Origin: Bacteroidales bacterium
Lineage (GTDB): Bacteria > Bacteroidota > Bacteroidia > Bacteroidales > UBA932
DNA length: 64,000 bases
Reading direction: 5' to 3'
Assembly (NCBI GenBank): GCA_017471965.1
Contig: JAFURF010000006.1
Coordinates: 1-64,000 of the forward strand
Positions 32,461 to 41,132 of the stretch are shown here, piece after piece. The translations under genes and the position numbers were made by a program. Numbering within the stretch: the first letter of the stretch is position 1; each line of letters starts with the position of its first letter. The notes beneath the pieces are model-generated. The model did not search any database and was not told the DNA's origin. It saw only the letters and a list, made by a program, of their open reading frames with translations.

Positions 32461-32609
32461 AAAAAATCCTTCCGCCATTGCAAGTTTCGTTCGGCAGACG
32501 CCTCTCTCACCCTTCGGGCCATGACTTGCCTTAGGCGCGAAGGATTTTTCTTTGACCCGTATAACCGGGAAGTAACCTTCCCTATCTTTCATTCATAAAA
32601 ATTAAAAAA
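32461..32609 (+). promoter_or_regulatory. UNCG double-hairpin leader element, copy 5 of 10
   Basis: Outer stem AAAAAATCCTTCCGCC with GGCGcgAAGGATTTTT, inner GCAAGT/ACTTGC, conserved CTCACCCTTCGGG, then GGGAAG/CTTCCC (32567-32582) and an A-rich spacer to ATG 32610. Close in sequence to copy 1 (shared ccattGCAAGTttcgttcgg). Confidence 0.8.
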
Positions 32610-33524
32610 ATGAACACAACAACACGCACGTCCGCTTCCACATCGACAAAGAAGCAACCGATGGACGTATACAAGGAGGTGACGAAAAGAATCGTCATGC
32701 GTCTTGCAGAAGGCGATATCCCATGGAGAAAGCCATGGAATGCTCCATACAAAGAGGATGTCATAAACTATAAGAGCCGTAAACCATATAACGGCATCAA
32801 TAGGTTCATCCTCATGCAGCCGGGAGAATACATGACCTTCAACCAATGCCGTGAAGCGGGAGGACACGTACTCAAAGGGGCAAAGGGACACCTGATAGTA
32901 AAGTACGGATTCTTCGTACCGAAGGAAAACAAGGCCAAGGCGGAACAACTCAAGAGCGAAGGAAAGGACATCTCCCATCTTGAAGTCCCTTACCTGAAGC
33001 ATGACTGGGTATATCATATATCCCAGACAGAAGGCGTTAAGACGCTGTGTGAGAAGACCGACACTAAGCCGGCCCAGAATCCCGTCGATTACGCGGAATT
33101 CATCATAGAGAACACCTGCAGGGAAAAAGGACTGATCCTCAATGTGTCCGGAGTGGACTGCTGCGGATACGACAATGCAAACCGCACGATCACCGTTCCG
33201 AACAAGGACCAGTTCCGTACAGAAGAGGAATTTTACAATGCCGTCTTCGTCCAGATCGTCAGCGCCACGGTTGACGACGCTTCGCAGAAGTCCCGCAGCA
33301 AGGCGGACGAGATAAAGGAAGCCCTTGTCATCGAGATCGGAGCCTCGATGCTGCTTAACGCAGTAGGGCTTGAAAGAACAGAAGCCTCGGAGAATACACA
33401 GGCAAAGTGTCAGGAATGGATAGCCCAGATGAACAGGGACGTCCGGCTCGTCATCAGCGCTTCGTCCCAGGCTGAGAAGATCGCCAGGGAAATCGTCTCT
33501 CCTCTTTTCGGAGAATCAGAGTAA
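32610..33524 (+). CDS. ArdC-like protein with a lost zinc-peptidase site
   Basis: The 304-residue protein has an N-terminal ArdC ssDNA-binding domain: VYKEVTKRIVMRLAEGDIPWRKPW, YNGINRFIL, ECMTFNQ-like and GHLIVKYGFF. The C-terminal half aligns with the ArdC metallopeptidase, but where HELxHST is expected it reads VFVQIVSATVD, so both His ligands and the catalytic Glu are gone; the later EALVIEIGASMLL helix remains. ArdC proteins protect incoming plasmid DNA from restriction. This one probably acts through DNA binding only. It is a single gene after leader element 5. Confidence 0.8.
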   Translation: MNTTTRTSASTSTKKQPMDVYKEVTKRIVMRLAEGDIPWRKPWNAPYKEDVINYKSRKPYNGINRFILMQPGEYMTFNQCREAGGHVLKGAKGHLIVKYGFFVPKENKAKAEQLKSEGKDISHLEVPYLKHDWVYHISQTEGVKTLCEKTDTKPAQNPVDYAEFIIENTCREKGLILNVSGVDCCGYDNANRTITVPNKDQFRTEEEFYNAVFVQIVSATVDDASQKSRSKADEIKEALVIEIGASMLLNAVGLERTEASENTQAKCQEWIAQMNRDVRLVISASSQAEKIAREIVSPLFGESE

Positions 33525-33527
33525 ATA

Positions 33528-33557
33528 TTGCTCTGAAAATAAAAAACATTATCTTTG
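33528..33557 (+). promoter_or_regulatory. Bacteroidetes promoter of the UvrD-like gene
   Basis: TTG (33528-33530), 19 bases, TATCTTTG (33550-33557), a full consensus match. Downstream an AGGC(C)TGTTTT/AAAACAGCCT inverted repeat (about 33572-33610) and AAAAAGGTTATT (33617-33628) precede the ATG at 33631. Confidence 0.8.
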
Positions 33558-33630
33558 AAAAAATATTAAAAAGGCCTGTTTTTACAATGAATGGTTATTA
33601 AAACAGCCTAAAAATCATAAAAAGGTTATT

Positions 33631-35676
33631 ATGCAACTCAGTCCGCGCCTGATAGAAATACTGGACCGTCTCAATCCTCCTCAGAAGGAGGCCGTGATGA
33701 ACATAAACGGTCCCGAACTGGTCATCGCCGGTGCCGGATCAGGCAAGACCAGCGTGCTCACCGCCAGAATCGCACTCCTGATGGAACTGGGAGTTCCACC
33801 GGAAAGGATACTGGCCCTGACCTTCACCAAGAAGGCCGCTGAAGAGATGAAGTCCAGGATCGTCGACATGGAAGGTGATTCGGCAAAAAGACTCAGGATG
33901 GGTACGTTCCATTCCGTCTTCATCACGTTCCTACGTCCCTATGCACATTACCTGGGTTTCAGAAGCAGTTTCACAATATTAGACGAAGATGATTCCCTGT
34001 CGTGTCTGAAACGCTGCATCAAGGCCGTCGTCTTCGCCGACAAGCCGGAAGACGACAAGATGACCGAGGAACAGGCCAAATACTACAAGGCCCTCGAAAA
34101 GAAATACGATGCCAGAAGTATCCGCAACATCATATCTTCGGCCAAGAACCACCTCGTCACCGCCGACATGTACGCTCAGGACATGAACCGCAGACAAAGG
34201 GACATGGCATGCGGACGTCCGCTCGTATACAGGATATTTCTGGAATATAGGAACGCCTGCTTCAGAAGCCAGACGATGGACTTCGACGACATCCTGCTGC
34301 ACACGGACATCCTCATGGCCATGAACCCTTCGGTCAGTTACGAGATTGCGTCGATGTTCGACTACATCCTTGTCGACGAGTATCAGGATACAAATACAGC
34401 ACAGTACTCAATCCTCTCGCGTCTGACAGTCAACAACAAGAACATCTGCGTCGTAGGAGACGACTCACAGTCCATATATGCCTTCAGAGGTGCCGTGATA
34501 GAGAACATTTTCCGCTTCAAGGACGAGTACAAAGGGGCTAAGGTCATCCGTCTGGAACAGAACTACAGGTCGACTCAGAACATCGTGAATGCCGCCAACC
34601 GTCTGATAGCCTTCAACGAGAACAGGATACCGAAGACATGCTTCAGCAGTGCTGAACGCGGATCCGCAATAAAGGTGAACGCGTGCCGTAACGAGAAGCA
34701 CGAGGCCGACTTCATATCGACCGTCATCCTGAACAAGATGAAGTACGAGAAAATGGACTACAAGGACTTCGCTATCCTGTACAGGACGAACTCGCAGTCG
34801 CGAGCCCTTGAAGACAGCCTGATCCGCAAGAGGATTCCGTACGTCATCTATTCCGGAGTCTCGTTCTTCGAGAGGATGGAAGTGAAAGACCTTCTAGCCT
34901 ACTTCCGCCTTTCAGTGAACCCTGACGATGACGAATCATTTATCAGAGTCATAAACAAGCCTGTTCGAGGAATCGGTGCTGCTGCAGTAAAGAAGATCGC
35001 AGAACTGGCAACATGGCAGAATGTATCCATGTGGAAGGCAATCAACATGCCTGAGATATATTCAGCAGGTCTGTCAAAAAAAGCATATTTAGGACTGGAG
35101 GAATTCAAGCGCCTAATAGCCGAATTCAACGATCTCGCCCTGAACGAAACCGCATACAAGACCGCATATGCCATATCATCGGCTGTAGACTTCTACAACG
35201 AATACAAGAACAGCGCTTCAGACGAGTCAAAGCAGAGAGCGGAAAACATCCGTGAACTTGTGGACTCCGTCAAAGCCTACGAGGAGGACATAAACGGCCA
35301 GAACAAGGATATGGACGAACGCTTCCAGGCCAGCAGCACGATGGAAGGATATCTCCAGAACGTGATGCTCCTGAGCAATGCCGACACAGACAGCGATGAC
35401 TCCAACAAGGTCTCCCTGATGACCGTACACTGCTCGAAGGGTCTGGAATTCGGCTGCGTATTCATTGCCGGAATGGAACAGGGACTGTTCCCGATCGAGA
35501 TAGACGGTGACATGAAAGAGGAAGAAGAAGAACGACGACTGTTCTATGTCGCCGTGACCAGAGCCAAGAAGCATCTCTTCATCACCAGCGCCGATGAAAG
35601 ACTCCGCTTCGGCAAGAGGACGCAGAGCAAGCCTTCCGCCTTCATCAACGAACTCATCGAACCTCCAAAAGAATAG
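33631..35676 (+). CDS. UvrD/PcrA-like superfamily 1 helicase
   Basis: 681 residues with all SF1A motifs: AGAGSGKTS at 33-40, Ia LTFTKKAAEEM, II ILVDEYQDTN, III GDDSQSIYAFRG, IV LEQNYRST, V MTVHCSKGLEF and VI LFYVAVTRAKKHL. It is a 3'-5' DNA helicase of the PcrA/UvrD/Rep group, which support rolling-circle or theta replication, repair and removal of RecA or stalled RNA polymerase. It has its own consensus promoter and heads a series of seven small genes. Slightly shorter than chromosomal PcrA (about 720-750). Confidence 0.93.
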   Translation: MQLSPRLIEILDRLNPPQKEAVMNINGPELVIAGAGSGKTSVLTARIALLMELGVPPERILALTFTKKAAEEMKSRIVDMEGDSAKRLRMGTFHSVFITFLRPYAHYLGFRSSFTILDEDDSLSCLKRCIKAVVFADKPEDDKMTEEQAKYYKALEKKYDARSIRNIISSAKNHLVTADMYAQDMNRRQRDMACGRPLVYRIFLEYRNACFRSQTMDFDDILLHTDILMAMNPSVSYEIASMFDYILVDEYQDTNTAQYSILSRLTVNNKNICVVGDDSQSIYAFRGAVIENIFRFKDEYKGAKVIRLEQNYRSTQNIVNAANRLIAFNENRIPKTCFSSAERGSAIKVNACRNEKHEADFISTVILNKMKYEKMDYKDFAILYRTNSQSRALEDSLIRKRIPYVIYSGVSFFERMEVKDLLAYFRLSVNPDDDESFIRVINKPVRGIGAAAVKKIAELATWQNVSMWKAINMPEIYSAGLSKKAYLGLEEFKRLIAEFNDLALNETAYKTAYAISSAVDFYNEYKNSASDESKQRAENIRELVDSVKAYEEDINGQNKDMDERFQASSTMEGYLQNVMLLSNADTDSDDSNKVSLMTVHCSKGLEFGCVFIAGMEQGLFPIEIDGDMKEEEEERRLFYVAVTRAKKHLFITSADERLRFGKRTQSKPSAFINELIEPPKE

Positions 35677-35682
35677 ACCACC

Positions 35683-35928
35683 ATGCCAAAAAGACGATAC
35701 AAAGCCTATAAGATCAAGGTTGTCCTCACAAAGACAATGTGGGTATACGAGGACGAATTTGAAAAAGAATGCCGCGAGGATGGAATCCCGCAGGAATTCA
35801 ACGTAACGGCGGCAACAAATTACGTAAAGGGCGCTCTGATAGAAGAGATAGGCGACAGACCATGGAAAGGGTCGTCAACCGTTCTTGACGCAATCACTTA
35901 CACACTAAAAAACGAAAAAGATGCCTAA
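35683..35928 (+). CDS. Small hypothetical protein
   Basis: 81 residues, MPKRRYKAYKIKVVLTKTMW followed by an acidic helix. Begins six bases after the helicase and overlaps the next gene by eight bases. No family recognised. Confidence 0.6.
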   Translation: MPKRRYKAYKIKVVLTKTMWVYEDEFEKECREDGIPQEFNVTAATNYVKGALIEEIGDRPWKGSSTVLDAITYTLKNEKDA

Positions 35929-36700
35929 AGTCGGAACAATCAAGATTTCTGCCAAGGACATTGACAGGAACTACATATCGGTAAATGTTGATGTGAATGT
36001 ATCCAAGGCAGGGATATTCACAGCCAAGATTTCCAAAGATGAAGCGGAGAAACTGAGAAAATATCTCCCGGACATGCCTTCGGAGTCAGCCCTGTCCGGC
36101 TTTGCCGCGGACAGATACGACGACCTTGAAAGGAAACTCAGGAAATTCCTGGAGGATACCGTGTCATGTGAACTGACTGAAGAAAAGGAGGTAATAAGAT
36201 ATGCCATCAAGACCGCATGCAGTTACTGTGAAGGAGACAAGGACGACAACTACGAGGTGTATCCAAACGGCAACTGGCTTCCCGACCACCTCAGGAAAAA
36301 CTGGGACAAGGACAACAGATGGCGCAACGGTACCCATCACCTTTCGGATATCTATCCGGAGCCGTTCTCGGTCCAGGTCTACTGTCAGGTCTTCAAGAAG
36401 AAGACATACACCTACAGAAACGGAAAGGAAACAATCCTATATGAACTCTGTTCTTGCTTCGACAGGGATCTTGACAAGGGATACGTATCATGGCTCAAGT
36501 GCCTCAATAAGATGGGACACGAACAGTACGAGAAAATCAAGGAAGTCGACGCAACCGAAGAAAACGCCTACCTGTTCGTGCAACTTGTAAAGTTCATCTG
36601 CAAAGCCAACAGGATGATAGGCCAGTTGAACGACCCTGAACTGCTTCTGCAGTTCGTCAGCCAGAACATCAACGACAATGCCTTGGAATTCAAACTATGA
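35921..36700 (+). CDS. Hypothetical protein
   Basis: 259 residues starting MPKVGTIKISAKDIDRNYISV. N-terminal strands, a central CSYCEGDKDDNYEVYPNG segment, then helices ending LQFVSQNINDNALEFKL. No family recognised. Overlaps both neighbours by a few bases. Confidence 0.62.
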   Translation: MPKVGTIKISAKDIDRNYISVNVDVNVSKAGIFTAKISKDEAEKLRKYLPDMPSESALSGFAADRYDDLERKLRKFLEDTVSCELTEEKEVIRYAIKTACSYCEGDKDDNYEVYPNGNWLPDHLRKNWDKDNRWRNGTHHLSDIYPEPFSVQVYCQVFKKKTYTYRNGKETILYELCSCFDRDLDKGYVSWLKCLNKMGHEQYEKIKEVDATEENAYLFVQLVKFICKANRMIGQLNDPELLLQFVSQNINDNALEFKL

Positions 36701-36927
36701 GTAAACCTAAAGGACATGGAATCGTCGAGATAATCGACGAAAAATCAAATGAAAAAGGATTCTTCTGTATAAAACTCGTCCAATTCATTAATCAAGAAAC
36801 AGAACCTGGAACAAAAGAATATGCAACACTCTGGGCACAACGATTTGACGAGGCAAAGACAGGACGGTGTAAGTACAAGAATCGTTGCCCTATATACAAA
36901 AAAACTATAGAGAAATCTAAACAATAA
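36697..36927 (+). CDS. Small hypothetical protein with CX5C
   Basis: 76 residues ending CKYKNRCPIYKKTIEKSKQ; lysine-rich. The next two genes are also short cysteine-containing proteins, so this may be a cluster of small metal- or nucleic-acid-binding proteins. Confidence 0.55.
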   Translation: MSKPKGHGIVEIIDEKSNEKGFFCIKLVQFINQETEPGTKEYATLWAQRFDEAKTGRCKYKNRCPIYKKTIEKSKQ

Positions 36928-36932
36928 AAACG

Positions 36933-37139
36933 ATGGACTTTCTTAAATGCCTGTATAAGGACTGCCCGCATCTGTACAGACGAAAAATCAAGAGGAATGT
37001 CGATTACATGTGCTGTGCACGAAAAGGACGCAAGACGTCAAGATACGACCTGGGATCAGGACGCCTTATCAATATACTCAGGCTCAGGCAATGTCCTCTC
37101 GAAGAAAAACAAAGAGACTATGGCAAAGATGATATGTAG
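36933..37139 (+). CDS. Small cysteine-containing protein
   Basis: 68 residues, MDFLKCLYKDCPHLYRRKIKRN then MCCARKG and RLRQCPLEEK. Spaced cysteines (C6, C11, C27-28, C54) hint at a metal site. Its end overlaps the next gene by 20 bases in another frame. Confidence 0.55.
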   Translation: MDFLKCLYKDCPHLYRRKIKRNVDYMCCARKGRKTSRYDLGSGRLINILRLRQCPLEEKQRDYGKDDM

Positions 37140-37320
37140 AGAATGCTCACTGCGCGGCTGCATGATGGCACCTGACATGGTAAGGCGAAGCACCTGCAGG
37201 GTAACCGGCAAGTTCCTTTTCCAGATGACGAAGGAAGAATGCCCGGGCAGGAAACCGTTCTCGAAACGATCGAGACAAAGAAGAAACAGAAGGCTGCGCA
37301 AGGCCGCAAACAATGAATAG
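37120..37320 (+). CDS. Small cysteine- and arginine-rich protein
   Basis: 66 residues (MAKMICRECSLRGCMMAPD ... EECPGRKPF) with a highly basic tail RSRQRRNRRLRKAANN. ATG 37129 is an alternative start. Layout resembles the preceding protein (two cysteine pairs and CP near the end). Confidence 0.5.
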   Translation: MAKMICRECSLRGCMMAPDMVRRSTCRVTGKFLFQMTKEECPGRKPFSKRSRQRRNRRLRKAANNE

Positions 37321-37322
37321 AT

Positions 37323-37601
37323 ATGAAACCAGAAAAAAAGACAAAAAGAATTGACATCAGAGTAAAGGTGACCTATGAAGCATGCATGGAATGCAACGTC
37401 AGTACCGATATTGCAGAAGCACTTGAGCATGTTCAGGATAACTTCCCTTGTGAAATCACTACGTACAACACCTGTAATGATGACAAGGCGGCAAAGGCAT
37501 TGGAATGGATAGCAGACAATATCAAAGAAAAAGACTCCTGCGATTGGGAAGCAGAAATCGAAGATCTTTCGATAATGGAAACAAGTACGCCATCTGAATA
37601 A
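37323..37601 (+). CDS. Small hypothetical protein
   Basis: 92 residues, MKPEKKTKRIDIRVKVTYEACMECNV; strand-helix layout, acidic end. Last of the short genes before the C5 methyltransferase. Confidence 0.58.
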   Translation: MKPEKKTKRIDIRVKVTYEACMECNVSTDIAEALEHVQDNFPCEITTYNTCNDDKAAKALEWIADNIKEKDSCDWEAEIEDLSIMETSTPSE

Positions 37602-37630
37602 TAAAAACAAGTTATAAGATAAAGATTTTA

Positions 37631-39262
37631 ATGGATAACATCAGATTACTATATGTAGACCTCTTCTGCGGTGCAGGCGGAACCAGCACCGGCGTCGAGA
37701 TGGCCTCGCTGAACAACTCCAAGTGTGCGAAGGTGATAGCCTGCGTCAATCACGACAAGAATGCAATCGCCTCCCATCTGGCAAACCATCCGGATGCGCT
37801 GCATTTCACGGAAGACATCCGGACGCTGGACCTTACAGGCCTTGCCGCACATGTAAGGAAGCAAAGAAAAATGCATCCTGACGCCAAGGTCGTCCTCTGG
37901 GCCTCACTGGAATGCACCAACTTCTCCAAGGCAAAGGGAGGCCTGCCGCGTGACGCGGACAGCAGGACCCTCGCCGAACATCTTTTCCGATACATAGACG
38001 AACTGAAACCTGAATACATCCAGATCGAGAATGTCGAAGAATTCATGAGTTGGGGAGACCTGGACGAAAACGGAAAGCCGGTCAGCAAGGATGCGGGGCG
38101 GCTCTACATGCTCTGGGTGAACAAGGTCTGCAGAAGGGGCTATTCCTTTGACTACAGGATACTCAATGCCGCCAACTATGGAGCCTATACCTCAAGGAAG
38201 CGTTTCTTCGGCATCTTCGCACAGAAAGGCCTTCCGGTAGCATTCCCTGAAGCGACTCATGAAAAGACTCCCAAAGACGGCATCTTCGGCACCCTCGAAC
38301 CATGGAAAGCCGTCAAGGACGTGCTGGACCTCGAGAAAGAAGGCAAGTCCATCTTCGACAGAAAGAAACCTCTGGTAGACGCCACGCTCAAGAGAATATA
38401 CGCCGGACTTGTCAAGTTCGTGGCTGGAGGAAAGGATGCATTCCTTATGAAGTGGAATTCTATGAAAAGAAATGGAATTTACCACGCACCGAGCATAGAC
38501 GAGCCATGTCCTGTAGTGACGACACAGAACAGGCTTGGAGTGGCAAAAGCAATGTTTCTGTCTAAACAGTTCTCCGGAGATCCGGCAGGAAAGAACATCT
38601 CTCTTGAAGGCCCTGCAGGAGCCATAACCTGCAGAGACCATCATGCGCTGATCATGACCTACTACAGTAACGGAGGGTGTCAGGATATCATGCGTCCTGC
38701 ACCGACGCTTACGACAAAGGACAAACTTGCGTTCGTCGACATGCAGTACGGACACGGAACTCCGGCGTCAATCGATGTGCCGTGCATGACGATCACACAG
38801 AATCCTAAACAGAAGATCATACAGTGTCACCAGCCAAAGGTTCCGGAAAGAAGATTCCTCATGAACCCGCAGTTCGGATGTGAAGGCGCCTCAATAAACA
38901 AGCCATGCTTCACCCTCATCGCCAAGATGGACAAGAAGCCGCCTTATCTGATAGACACGGCGTCGTCCGGAACACTTCCTTCCTTCATCCGGACCGACGG
39001 TGACAGGATGATATATGAAATCTATCCTGAAGACAGCGAGACAATCGTAAAGATAAAGGAATTCATGGCCATGTACGGCATCGTCGACATCACGATGAGG
39101 ATGCTTGACGAAACGGAACTGAAGATGATCATGGGATTCCCGAGGGACTACATCCTTGTCGGAACACAGGCCGAAAGAAAGAAATACATCGGCAATGCCG
39201 TAGTCACCATCATTCCGAAAGTATGGGCCGAAACACTGGCACAGAAACTTATGAGTGCCTGA
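37631..39262 (+). CDS. DNA (cytosine-5) methyltransferase
   Basis: 543 residues with C5-methyltransferase motifs: I LYVDLFCGAGGTSTG, IV with catalytic Cys in ASLECTNFSKAKGG, VI IENVEEF, VIII RKRFFGIFA, and IX-X RMLDETELKMIMGFPRDY...KKYIGNAVV. The Pro of the usual PC motif is Glu here (LECTN), a variant I recall from phage and Bacteroides orphan enzymes. The long middle (about 250-450) would be target recognition, with three PCxxxT-type repeats (EPCPVVTTQ, VPCMTITQ, KPCFTLIAK). No partner nuclease: an orphan that probably protects the element from restriction. Confidence 0.9.
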   Translation: MDNIRLLYVDLFCGAGGTSTGVEMASLNNSKCAKVIACVNHDKNAIASHLANHPDALHFTEDIRTLDLTGLAAHVRKQRKMHPDAKVVLWASLECTNFSKAKGGLPRDADSRTLAEHLFRYIDELKPEYIQIENVEEFMSWGDLDENGKPVSKDAGRLYMLWVNKVCRRGYSFDYRILNAANYGAYTSRKRFFGIFAQKGLPVAFPEATHEKTPKDGIFGTLEPWKAVKDVLDLEKEGKSIFDRKKPLVDATLKRIYAGLVKFVAGGKDAFLMKWNSMKRNGIYHAPSIDEPCPVVTTQNRLGVAKAMFLSKQFSGDPAGKNISLEGPAGAITCRDHHALIMTYYSNGGCQDIMRPAPTLTTKDKLAFVDMQYGHGTPASIDVPCMTITQNPKQKIIQCHQPKVPERRFLMNPQFGCEGASINKPCFTLIAKMDKKPPYLIDTASSGTLPSFIRTDGDRMIYEIYPEDSETIVKIKEFMAMYGIVDITMRMLDETELKMIMGFPRDYILVGTQAERKKYIGNAVVTIIPKVWAETLAQKLMSA

Positions 39263-39310
39263 TACGTTCGCCATCAAAATAAGAAAACCTTACACTATAA
39301 ACACAAAATT

Positions 39311-39838
39311 ATGATATACAGGATAAGGACAAACAGCGGAGTAAAACATTTCGCCGTAAACGACGGAAAAGTCCTTTCCAACGATCTTCGTGAACCGGAG
39401 AAGTGGGTCAAGGAGATGGGCGGACTCGACATCGTACTGGCAAAATCAGAACCGACGGAATTCGCATCCCTGAAGGAAGCAGGGGAGAGCCGCCGCAAGG
39501 AACTGAAACAATAATACAGACTGCAACAGGATGCGGCAGCGAAGAAGAACAAGGAAAAGGAACTGGCCTACAGAAAACTCATCGGAGAAAACAGAACGAT
39601 ACAGTTGACTCCTGAAAACATCCGAATCGTTCTCGCATACCTGAACACCGTCAACTGGGGAACATGGGACCTTCCGAAGACCGACCGTCCGGCAACATTC
39701 CAACAATATGTCTACGACGGTCACATCGTGACGACACTGTCTCTTGAAACCCCTGTAGAATACAGGGGCATGTCTGTAATGCACTTCAAGCATGGGACAT
39801 GTCCAAGAGGCCATCTGACAAAATACACTTCAATCTGA
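39311..39838 (+). pseudogene. Hypothetical gene split by one in-frame TAA
   Basis: A 67-codon frame (MIYRIRTNSGVKHFAV ... RRKELKQ) stops at TAA 39512-39514 and the same frame continues open to 39838 as a further 107 codons. The continuation has no ATG start but keeps coding character. The residues either side of the stop (ESRRKELKQ, then YRLQQDAAAKKNKEKELAYRK) form one continuous charged coiled coil. The simplest reading is a nonsense mutation in a gene of about 175 codons. A separate start at TTG 39605 for the second part is an alternative. Confidence 0.6.
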
Positions 39839-39850
39839 CATCTGCAAGAC

Positions 39851-40738
39851 ATGACAACCAGAACCAAAGAATTCTCAGGAAAGGCAATCTACCGCCCGAA
39901 GGGTAAGGCGGGAGAATATGCAAGATGGGCTGCGAACCTTTATGTAGGATGCTCCAACGGCTGTACCTACTGCTACTGCAAGAAGGGGATCCTGGAACAT
40001 GCAATGGGAGGAGACAGACCGGAACTCAAGAAGTGCTTCAAGGACGAGCATCATGCCATCTGGACCTTCAGATATGAACTAATAAAGAACAGGTCGGATA
40101 TAATTCGTGACGGAGGCATCTTCCTGTCATTCACAACCGACCCGTGCCTGCTTTCCACATGGAATGTCCACTACGACTGCGTACTGTTCGCCCTGGCTGC
40201 AGGAGTACCGGTAACCATCCTGACCAAATGTGTCGGATGGCTTAATGAACCGTACACCGCTGCCTTATGGAACTGCAAGGAATTCCGCGAAAGACTCTGC
40301 GTAGGATTCACACTCACAGGAATGGACGAGATGGAACCAAATGCTGCGTCCAATGACGAAAGGATAGAGGCGATGCAGATACTGAGCGACAAAGGCATCC
40401 GGACATTCGCATCCATAGAGCCGGTCATTGATATCCAGAAAAGCCTGGAGATGATCATACGCACAAAAGAAATCTGCGACATGTACAAGATCGGCCTTCT
40501 GACCGGCGGCCAGAGAAATTACAGTCAGAATGATGTCCGCGACTTCATATTAGACGTACTTTACATGTCTACATGGCCGATTCCTGTACGTAAGGTCTAC
40601 CTCAAGAACAGCGTGCTGGATGCGGCAAGACTGACACGAGAGGAACTATACGAGCAAGCAGAAACGTACGGAACCGCAGATGCACTTGCAGACTCCGATT
40701 ACGATATATTCAAAACGATGACTCATGAACAACACTGA
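39851..40738 (+). CDS. Radical SAM protein (SPL / Rv2578c-like)
   Basis: 295 residues with CSNGCTYCYCKK near residue 36, the CX3CX2C site that binds the 4Fe-4S cluster of radical SAM enzymes. LSFTTDPCLL and SIEPVIDIQKSLEM segments match the spore-photoproduct-lyase-like/Rv2578c group often seen on phages and plasmids. Reaction unknown; possibly DNA or tRNA related. Overlaps the next gene by 14 bases. Confidence 0.75.
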   Translation: MTTRTKEFSGKAIYRPKGKAGEYARWAANLYVGCSNGCTYCYCKKGILEHAMGGDRPELKKCFKDEHHAIWTFRYELIKNRSDIIRDGGIFLSFTTDPCLLSTWNVHYDCVLFALAAGVPVTILTKCVGWLNEPYTAALWNCKEFRERLCVGFTLTGMDEMEPNAASNDERIEAMQILSDKGIRTFASIEPVIDIQKSLEMIIRTKEICDMYKIGLLTGGQRNYSQNDVRDFILDVLYMSTWPIPVRKVYLKNSVLDAARLTREELYEQAETYGTADALADSDYDIFKTMTHEQH

Positions 40739-41132
40739 CCTTTACCCGCAGGAAGCGGCCTGTAACTTTGATCTGAAAATCATCGAAGCCGACATGATGA
40801 TGAGGCGTTATTGTCATCTGTCAGGTGACATATCGTTCTTTCTCGACGAATGTCCCGGATGCGAATGCACCATGCCTTTCGAATTCGATGACGGAGTCTG
40901 CATGAAATGCGGGTGTGATGCCACTGCGGGCATCGTGTATGACATGAATGAAGAGGAATTCGATACACTTGTTAGAAACAATACTTACAGAATCAGCATC
41001 CCCTTCCTTCAGAGACGGCCTTTCGAGACCCTGCCTGACCTTATCAGGAGGCAGGCTGAATTCCGCCTAAAAGAAGCAACAAAACTAATAAAAACAAAAA
41101 ATGAAACAGTACAGACACATCAAAAGATGTAA
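40725..41132 (+). CDS. Hypothetical protein with zinc-binding cysteines
   Basis: 135 residues. ECPGCECTMPFEFDDGVCMKCGCD (residues about 44-67) looks like a zinc ribbon; the C-terminus is a lysine-rich helix. Its end overlaps the next gene by 32 bases in another frame, an unusually large overlap here. Confidence 0.6.
   Translation: MNNTDLYPQEAACNFDLKIIEADMMMRRYCHLSGDISFFLDECPGCECTMPFEFDDGVCMKCGCDATAGIVYDMNEEEFDTLVRNNTYRISIPFLQRRPFETLPDLIRRQAEFRLKEATKLIKTKNETVQTHQKM

Noticed and set aside
32277..32534. 85-codon frame between ssb and the ArdC-like gene
   Set aside because: It runs through a terminator-like repeat and into leader element 5, so coding use is improbable.
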